This document shows positions 45,410 to 52,286 of a stretch of 52,286 nt of DNA, piece by piece. Each line of letters opens with the position of its first letter. Position 1 is the stretch's first letter. The translations under genes were made by a program, and so were the position numbers. The notes below the pieces were generated by a model that was not told the DNA's origin, made no database searches, and was given only the letters and a program-made list of their open reading frames with translations. Source of the DNA: Paenibacillus sp. MAEPY2 (lineage in GTDB: Bacteria; Bacillota; Bacilli; Paenibacillales; Paenibacillaceae); the NCBI RefSeq assembly GCF_000499205.1, contig NZ_AWUK01000005.1:1-52286 (forward strand). Direction: 5' to 3'.

Positions 45410-46693
45410 TTAGGAACGACGTGCAATCACGCTGACTCCGCCCATGTAAGGACGCAGTGCTTCAGGAATAACCACTGTTCCATCTTCTTGTTGGTAGTTC
45501 TCCAGTATAGCAGCTACTGTACGCCCTACCGCCAGTCCTGAACCATTTAAGGTATGAACAAATTCCGGTTTCGCTTTTGGTTCTCTACGGAAGCGGATAT
45601 TGGCCCGACGTGCCTGGAAGTCTTCGCAGTTGGAGCAAGACGAAATTTCACGATACGTATTGCTTTCCGGCAACCAGACCTCAATGTCATACGTTTTCGC
45701 AGAGGTGAAGCCCATATCTGCCGTGCACAACGTCAGAACACGGTAAGGCAGTCCCAATAATTGAAGCACACGTTCCGCATTTTGTGTCATGTTCTCCAAT
45801 TCCTCATAAGAGGTTTCAGGAGAAGACAGTTTCAACAACTCCACTTTATTGAACTGGTGCTGACGAATCAAGCCGCGTGTATCCCGTCCAGCAGAACCGG
45901 CTTCCGATCGGAAACAAGAGCTGTATGCTACAAAGTGCTTCGGCAGTTGATCTGCATTTAGAATCTCCTCGCGATGATAGTTCGTTACCGGAACTTCAGC
46001 GGTAGGTATCAAGTAATACTCTGTATCTTTCAGCTTGAATAGGTCTTCCTCGAACTTCGGCAGTTGACCCGTTCCAAACAAGCTGTCCCGGTTTACGATG
46101 TATGGTGGCAAAATCTCTTCGTATCCATGCTGATCACTGTGGAGATCCATCATGAAGTTAATCAAGGCACGTTCCAGACGTGCACCAAGCCCCTTATAAA
46201 AGGTGAAACGTGATCCTGTTACTTTGGCAGCCGCTTCAAAATCAAGAATATCGAGATCCTGTGCGATTTCCCAGTGTGCTTTTGGTGTAAAGGAAAACGA
46301 CTTAGGCTCTTCCCAACGGCGAATCTCCACATTATCATCTTCAGACGCACCAATAGGTACACTCTCATTAGGGATGTTCGGAATCGCCATCGTTAGATCA
46401 TTGATTTTCACTTCCAGCTCACGCACTTCTTCGTCCATAGCTTTGATTCGGTCGGAAACCTCACGCATCTCAACAATCAGATCGTCCGCATTCTCACCAT
46501 TCTTTTTAAGTTTGGCTACTTCACCAGAAACGGTGTTCCGGCGATTTTTCAGGTTTTCATTCTCTTGCAGCAACTCGCGACGCTTGGCATCCATCTCCGA
46601 GAACCCGGCGATTAGATCCAGCGATTTGCCGCGGTTCTTCAACGCTTCTTCAACACGTGCGTACTCATTCCGCAATATTTTCACATCAAGCAC
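45410..46693 (-). CDS. serS: Seryl-tRNA synthetase
   Basis: Class II synthetase for serine. The N-terminal antiparallel coiled coil (about residues 30-100, [20 protein letters not shown]) grips the long arm of tRNA-Ser; motif 2 [21 protein letters not shown] and motif 3 [16 protein letters not shown] are present. GTG start at 46693 with GGAGG eight bases upstream. 427 residues. The gap to pdxT holds a structured element ending in a terminator (46793-46941). tRNA-Ser(UGA) lies 2.2 kb downstream. Confidence 0.97.
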   Translation of the reverse strand: MLDVKILRNEYARVEEALKNRGKSLDLIAGFSEMDAKRRELLQENENLKNRRNTVSGEVAKLKKNGENADDLIVEMREVSDRIKAMDEEVRELEVKINDLTMAIPNIPNESVPIGASEDDNVEIRRWEEPKSFSFTPKAHWEIAQDLDILDFEAAAKVTGSRFTFYKGLGARLERALINFMMDLHSDQHGYEEILPPYIVNRDSLFGTGQLPKFEEDLFKLKDTEYYLIPTAEVPVTNYHREEILNADQLPKHFVAYSSCFRSEAGSAGRDTRGLIRQHQFNKVELLKLSSPETSYEELENMTQNAERVLQLLGLPYRVLTLCTADMGFTSAKTYDIEVWLPESNTYREISSCSNCEDFQARRANIRFRREPKAKPEFVHTLNGSGLAVGRTVAAILENYQQEDGTVVIPEALRPYMGGVSVIARRS

Positions 46694-46792
46694 TAGATAC
46701 CCCTCCTAAATAACACCACAAAGTAGAAACCTTCCTTATTGCCCATTCCATAGCTTTGCGGCTCCGCATAACTTTTATGATTCCTTATTGGT

Positions 46793-46941
46793 AAAAAACA
46801 ACCTATGGCCTCCGGCGCTACCCTACGCTGCGATTCCCGCTTAAATACGGGCAACATCAGGCATCCGACCAGACAGCACCGCACCAGCAAGCCTTGTGAG
46901 CCTCTGAAGGACTGATCTGGTATACCGGCAGATCATAGGTT
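46793..46941 (-). ncRNA. Structured RNA element ending in a terminator, between pdxT and serS
   Basis: Minus strand AACCTATG (46941-46934) closes with CATAGGTT (46807-46800), followed by GTTTTTTACC. Inside, GGCTTGCTGGTGC (46893-46881) pairs with GCGCCGGAGGC (46818-46808), about 11 pairs with one bulge; further stems are AUCUG/CAGAU, GCUG/CAGC and CCCG/CGGG. The 148-nt element begins 12 nt after the pdxT stop and ends 100 nt before serS. It may be the pdxST terminator, a leader of serS or both. A T-box-like AGGGTAGCGCCG is seen but does not match the invariant core. Confidence 0.55.
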
Positions 46942-46953
46942 GTATATCATTCA

Positions 46954-47544
46954 CTATTGGTTCTGTACAGACTGTTTATACGATCTGGCCATGTCTACGA
47001 AGTAAGCATGCAGTCGATAATCATCTGTCAGTTCAGGATGATAGGAGCAAGCCAGCAGATGCCCCTGTCGAGCAGTAACAATCTCATCCTTGTAAGTGGA
47101 AAGAACCTCTACCTGGTTCCCCACACTCTCAATCAAAGGTGCCCGAATGAACACAGCCCTTACCGTTTCCTCAATACCTTTAACCGGAAGATCTGTTTCA
47201 AAGCTTTCCCTCTGCCGTCCAAATGCATTTCTGGATACGGTCATGTCCATCAGCTCCAGATGAGCTTCCTCTTGTCCTGCAATATGTTTAGCCATAACGA
47301 TCAAACCAGCACAGGTTCCGAACACTGGTTTACCCTCAGCAGCGAATGCCCGAATGGCCTCCATGAAACCATATTTGCGCATTAGTTTGCCAATCGTGGT
47401 ACTCTCACCGCCAGGAAGAATCAGCCCATCCAGCTCCTCAAGTTGCTGAACCTGTTTGATAGCCAATCCTTCTGCTCCGGCCCGTTCAATACTACGAATA
47501 TGCTCTGTGACTGCCCCTTGAAGTGCTAAAACGCCAATTTTCAT
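46954..47544 (-). CDS. pdxT: Pyridoxal 5'-phosphate synthase glutaminase subunit PdxT
   Basis: Releases ammonia from glutamine for PdxS. Class I glutaminase with LPGGESTTIGKLM, nucleophile Cys in VFGTCAGLI and the His-Glu pair in SYHPELTDD. Start at the ATG at 47544 (MKIGVLALQGAV) after AGAAGGGG; the frame to 47568 overlaps the pdxS end. 196 residues. Second gene of pdxST. Confidence 0.96.
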   Translation of the reverse strand: MKIGVLALQGAVTEHIRSIERAGAEGLAIKQVQQLEELDGLILPGGESTTIGKLMRKYGFMEAIRAFAAEGKPVFGTCAGLIVMAKHIAGQEEAHLELMDMTVSRNAFGRQRESFETDLPVKGIEETVRAVFIRAPLIESVGNQVEVLSTYKDEIVTARQGHLLACSYHPELTDDYRLHAYFVDMARSYKQSVQNQ

Positions 47545-47561
47545 TTGCAATTCCCCTTCTC

Positions 47562-48443
47562 TTACCAACCGCGGTCCTGCATGCGTTCGGAAGGTGCAAG
47601 TTTGGAAATCTCAATACCTTTCATCGGTGCCCCAAGGTTTTTGGACACTTCAGCAATCAGTTTGTAGTCTGTGTAATGCGTCGTCGCTTCTACGATGGCA
47701 CGTGCAAATTTCTCAGGGCTGTCCGATTTGAAAATCCCTGAGCCTACAAATACACCATCTGCGCCCAGGTGCATCATAAGTGCAGCATCTGCAGGAGTCG
47801 CTACGCCACCAGCTGCAAAGTTAACTACAGGCAGCTTTCCATTCTCATGTACATCTAGCAAAAGCTCATATGCAACGCCCAGGTTCTTCGCTTCAGCATA
47901 TAGCTCGTCCTTGGACATATTGGTTACTTTACGAATCTGACCATTAATAAAGCGCATGTGACGAACGGCTTCGACAATGTTTCCTGTTCCCGGTTCACCT
48001 TTGGTACGAATCATGGAAGCTCCTTCGCCGATCCGGCGCAACGCTTCGCCCAAGTCTTTGGCGCCACATACAAACGGTACAGTGAACTCATGTTTGTCGA
48101 TATGGAATACTTCATCGGCTGGAGTCAGAACTTCACTCTCATCGAGGTAATCCACTCCCAGGGATTCCAGTACCTTGGCTTCAACATAATGTCCAATCCG
48201 CGCTTTGGCCATAACAGGAATGGTTACGACTTTCATCACTTCTTCAACAATGGTTGGATCCGCCATACGGGCTACTCCTCCTGCTGCACGAATATCAGAA
48301 GGAACACGCTCTAATGCCATAACTGCTGTTGCACCTGCTGCTTCAGCTATTTTAGCTTGTTCGGCATTCATAACGTCCATAATGACGCCACCTTTTTGCA
48401 TTTCAGCCATACCTCTTTTAACGCGTGATGTTCCCGTTTCCAT
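47562..48443 (-). CDS. pdxS: Pyridoxal 5'-phosphate synthase subunit PdxS
   Basis: Builds PLP from ribose 5-phosphate, glyceraldehyde 3-phosphate and ammonia. (beta/alpha)8 barrel with the Lys in MAKARIGH and in [10 protein letters not shown] and the phosphate-binding [17 protein letters not shown]. The ATG at 48443 ([11 protein letters not shown]) has GGGGGC upstream; the frame extends further without a site. 293 residues, complete. Confidence 0.97.
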   Translation of the reverse strand: METGTSRVKRGMAEMQKGGVIMDVMNAEQAKIAEAAGATAVMALERVPSDIRAAGGVARMADPTIVEEVMKVVTIPVMAKARIGHYVEAKVLESLGVDYLDESEVLTPADEVFHIDKHEFTVPFVCGAKDLGEALRRIGEGASMIRTKGEPGTGNIVEAVRHMRFINGQIRKVTNMSKDELYAEAKNLGVAYELLLDVHENGKLPVVNFAAGGVATPADAALMMHLGADGVFVGSGIFKSDSPEKFARAIVEATTHYTDYKLIAEVSKNLGAPMKGIEISKLAPSERMQDRGW

Positions 48444-48564
48444 ATTCCAAGCCCCCCGTAATGTATGTGTCAATCTTGTCCAAGAACAGGATGTGAAACC
48501 TCTAATGTCAGGTAGAAGAACAATAGACTTTTTAGCTGATTCATACGTAGAATTCTAACTTGAT

Positions 48565-48593
48565 ATTTTACCGGAAAAATTGTAAATATACAA
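48565..48593 (-). promoter_or_regulatory. Promoter of pdxST
   Basis: Minus strand TTGTAT (48588-48593), 17 nt, TAAAAT (48565-48570), leaving a leader of about 115 nt. Confidence 0.55.
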
Positions 48594-48662
48594 TCCATCC
48601 GGTCGGAATTACTTGTATTTTGTCAATGGACCATCGACACAATATTAAAAATGCCATTTTAT

Positions 48663-48697
48663 CCTGTTCTCTTGGAGCCTTTGCCTATTAGAACAGG
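48663..48697 (-). terminator. Possible terminator at the end of dacA
   Basis: Minus strand CCTGTTCT and AGAACAGG arms, loop 19 nt. The first arm includes the dacA stop codon; T-run ATTTTT is displaced by about 11 nt. Confidence 0.35.
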
Positions 48698-50076
48698 TTT
48701 TTGATGCCATCAAACAGATCAACGAAGAAATCTTTTACGGCACGGAAGAAGAGACGGAACCAACCGCCTTTTTCAGCTTCTTCTGCGGTAATTAGGTTCA
48801 CTGTCTTCTCCTGAGGCTCGATTCCATCCGCTTTATACGTATAAGTAACCGTCCCAACTTTGGTTCCGGCCTTGATTGGAGCAACCAGCTTATCAGCCTC
48901 AGTTACATTGGCTTTAAAAGTGACATCCAGGTTTTGAGTACCTTTGGGTACAACGAAACTAACAGCATTATCGGTCACTACAGGTACAGTCGTTTCCGTC
49001 CCTTTTTTCACAGGTACAGCTTCCCAGCCTGTGACTTTAGTTTTGGCAGCAACCGCCTGTTTAACTTCAAAATTATTGAATCCATAATCCAATACTTTCT
49101 TCGTTTCTCTGAAACGCGCCGGCTCTGAATCCGTACCCATAACCACACTAATCAGACGCATGCCATCACGTTCAGCCGTTCCTGTAAAGTTATTCCCTGC
49201 GTTCGTGGTATGGCCTGTTTTCATCCCGTCCAGACCCTCGTAGGCATAGCTTTTGAAATTGGTTATATTTTTATTCGCTTCCAGCATCCAGTTATAGTTG
49301 ATGATAGGAGCTTTATCATTTGGACGGAACTTATAGGATTGAATTGTTGTAAAATCTTTGTAGTCCGGGTGATCCATGATGATGTATCTGCACAAAATGG
49401 CCGCATCCCGTGCCGACATAACGATTTCTTTATCTTCAGCTGGACGGAAATCCGCAGGCATATCCGCACGGTCCAGACCTGTTGAGTTGATGAAATAGCT
49501 ATCTTTCATTCCCATACGCTTCGCTTCATCATTCATCATTTTCACAAAAGCTTGCTCGGAGCCAGCGATGTGTTCAGCCAAAGCTACTGTAGCATCATTG
49601 GCTGATCCTACAGCCATGGCAATGTATAGTTCCTTAATAGTATGCTGATCACCTTCTGCGAGGAAAATTCGAGATCCAACACTTTGTGCCGCGTTCTTTT
49701 TAACTGTAACGATATCATCCCAGCTAAATTTCCCTTGTTTGACTTGTTCAGCCACAATATACTCTGTCATCATTTTGGTCATGCTGGCAGGCGGCATAGC
49801 TTTATCTGCATTAACATCGAGTAGAATCTGGCCCGTTGAAGCCTCCATCAACACTGCTGATTTAACATCGAGTCCCAGTGTGTCTACCGAAGGAATGTTC
49901 ACGATCTTTTCTGTCTTCGTTGTTGTAGCCGCCGCGGTCAATACCTGGCCGGAATCGTTGGCAGCAGCCATAACAGGCATTACCGCAGACATGCAGAGCA
50001 TATTAATCAGCATAACCGAGGCTACACTTTTTTTGAGCATTTGACGTTTTTTCTTATTCATTTGTTTGGCTTTCAA
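48688..50076 (-). CDS. dacA: D-alanyl-D-alanine carboxypeptidase (PBP5 type)
   Basis: Trims the fifth residue of wall stem peptides. Signal peptide to about VMPVMA-A (residue 37), then the penicillin-binding domain with SMTK (Ser98 to Lys101), SAN (158-160) and KTG (286-288), followed by a beta-rich C-terminal domain and an amphipathic tail (WFRLFFRAVKDFFVDLFDG) that attaches it to the membrane. It starts at the TTG at 50076, eight bases after GGGAGT. 462 residues. Downstream of guaB as in B. subtilis. Confidence 0.95.
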   Translation of the reverse strand: MKAKQMNKKKRQMLKKSVASVMLINMLCMSAVMPVMAAANDSGQVLTAAATTTKTEKIVNIPSVDTLGLDVKSAVLMEASTGQILLDVNADKAMPPASMTKMMTEYIVAEQVKQGKFSWDDIVTVKKNAAQSVGSRIFLAEGDQHTIKELYIAMAVGSANDATVALAEHIAGSEQAFVKMMNDEAKRMGMKDSYFINSTGLDRADMPADFRPAEDKEIVMSARDAAILCRYIIMDHPDYKDFTTIQSYKFRPNDKAPIINYNWMLEANKNITNFKSYAYEGLDGMKTGHTTNAGNNFTGTAERDGMRLISVVMGTDSEPARFRETKKVLDYGFNNFEVKQAVAAKTKVTGWEAVPVKKGTETTVPVVTDNAVSFVVPKGTQNLDVTFKANVTEADKLVAPIKAGTKVGTVTYTYKADGIEPQEKTVNLITAEEAEKGGWFRLFFRAVKDFFVDLFDGIKNLF

Positions 50077-50204
50077 TGATGAATACTCCCTTCGGTCCGA
50101 AGCTACTTTTGTGTGCTTCAGTGCAGCTTGAGCTGCGATTTTTTCTTAGTCCCTATCAGGTGAAGATGACGTGTGAGATGTGTAGTATATGCGCTGTATC
50201 GAAA

Positions 50205-50221
50205 GAGCAATGTCATTGCTC
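50205..50221. repeat. Perfect palindrome in the dacA promoter region
   Basis: GAGCAATG, one T, CATTGCTC. It overlaps the place where the -35 of a possible dacA promoter (TATACT, 50184-50189, minus strand) would lie. The rest of the gap 50077-50434 shows nothing I can name. Confidence 0.5.
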
Positions 50222-50434
50222 CTGAAGTCGTATCGATTGTCACTTAGTTAGCATTAAATGAAATGCATATGTAAAAGGACGTCCGCGCTTCTTTTCTAGC
50301 TGGGCAACCTTTTTCTATCAATCCAGATTCATTGTCAGAAGCAGTTTCATAGACTCATGTCAAAAAACCGCCGCAACGCCCTAATCCATAAAGGATCATC
50401 ACCGCTTGTTCTATTCTATCACAGGGGTATCCGC

Positions 50435-50473
50435 AAAAAAAGACAGGCCCGGCGAAAATCGCCAAGCCTGTCC
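50435..50473 (-). terminator. Terminator after guaB
   Basis: Minus strand GACAGGC, GGCG, loop, CGCC, GCCTGTC followed by TTTTTT. Confidence 0.88.
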
Positions 50474-50497
50474 TGGAAATAATTAGCACAATTCGGA

Positions 50498-51979
<1,482 letters not shown>

Positions 51980-52060
51980 TCAGCTTTACGGTCCAAAACC
52001 CGAAGATCCCAGGCTGTATTTTATGCCGAAAATACGTTTTCTGAAAAATTTATTATTGCC

Positions 52061-52090
52061 ATCTTAGCAAAGCGTTATTTAGACTGTCAA
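52061..52090 (-). promoter_or_regulatory. Promoter of guaB
   Basis: Minus strand TTGACA (52085-52090), 18 nt, TAAGAT (52061-52066). Leader of about 100 nt without a purine-riboswitch motif. Confidence 0.6.
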
Positions 52091-52170
52091 GGGAAACTCC
52101 CTGGTTATATTAGGTGTATTGCCTCATGCATACAACTGTATTTCTTGCACGGACAGCTTCATTTTATATA

Positions 52171-52198
52171 TAAAAAAAGCCACTCCATATGAGTAGCG
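52171..52198 (-). terminator. Terminator of the gene beyond the right edge
   Basis: Minus strand GCTACTC, loop, GAGTGGC followed by TTTTTTT. It ends a transcript that lies mainly outside the window. Nothing else seen in 52100-52286. Confidence 0.7.
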
Positions 52199-52286
52199 TT
52201 TACCTAGGTTTAAACCAGATCGTTAACTGTATCCAAACTAATATAACTAATGTTTAATTCTAGTTTTCTTCCTTATAAACAAATAA

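Noticed and set aside
46693..46890. 65-codon minus-strand ORF ahead of serS
   Set aside because: It runs through the terminator of the structured element and has no ribosome binding site.
46793..46941. Calling the pdxT-serS element a serine T-box
   Set aside because: The conserved T-box core and an NCCA-pairing TGGC bulge are not present; only a partial resemblance is seen.

Overview
The window reads as a near-origin chromosomal segment of an endospore-forming Firmicute, most likely Paenibacillus or a close relative. The evidence is the gene content (spo0F, bofA, sspP, dacA, a YheC/D coat-type protein, a PBP2d-type PBP, a sporulation-type kinase), medium GC, and strong AGGAGG-type ribosome binding sites with frequent TTG and GTG starts. 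No plasmid, phage, insertion sequence or CRISPR array was seen. Most genes lie on the minus strand, so the replication origin is inferred to be to the right of the window.

Layout. Read leftward from the right end, the order is guaB, dacA, pdxS-pdxT, serS, tRNA-Ser(UGA), then much later SRP RNA, dnaX, ebfC, recR, yaaL, bofA and finally an rRNA-type promoter and leader running off the left edge. This is the dnaA-proximal order of Bacillus subtilis. Between serS and the SRP RNA gene sit (i) sspP and small spore-type genes, a lipoprotein, tadA and a RimJ-like acetyltransferase, a large PAS/HAMP histidine kinase, rluF, motAB, a pterin dehydratase, ribokinase, a cytochrome c, a GNAT enzyme and a NlpC/P60 wall hydrolase behind a c-di-AMP riboswitch; and (ii) the block rpmE, radical SAM gene, rho, murA, fba, spo0F, pyrG, rpoE, argS, ywiB, speB-speE, pbpG, ywhD, which in B. 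subtilis lies elsewhere on the chromosome. That block also carries a leaderless subtilase, a GH51 arabinofuranosidase and a secreted BNR/YCF48-like protein.

How the genes work together. The core is housekeeping: DNA clamp loading and recombination (dnaX, ebfC, recR), translation (argS, serS, tadA, rpmE, SRP RNA, tRNA-Ser), transcription (rpoE, rho), nucleotide supply (guaB, pyrG), PLP synthesis (pdxST), polyamines (speB, speE) and wall synthesis (murA, dacA, pbpG, NlpC/P60). Sporulation inputs are interleaved: spo0F has a readable sigma-H promoter with a Spo0A-like box, and a sporulation-type kinase shares its upstream region with a DnaA-box cluster.

The non-coding signals most worth follow-up are a 148-nt structured element ending in a terminator between pdxT and serS; the DnaA-box cluster before tadA; a perfect cre site over the abfA promoter; orphan terminators marking possible small RNAs (plus strand near 21.8 kb, minus strand near 14.05 kb); a c-di-AMP riboswitch that abuts a Shine-Dalgarno with no visible terminator; and a 5'-end stem that would mask the subtilase ribosome binding site. 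The oddest protein is a 609-residue tandem YheC/D whose first copy has lost its central ATP-grasp part. I did not find a clearly new multi-gene system.
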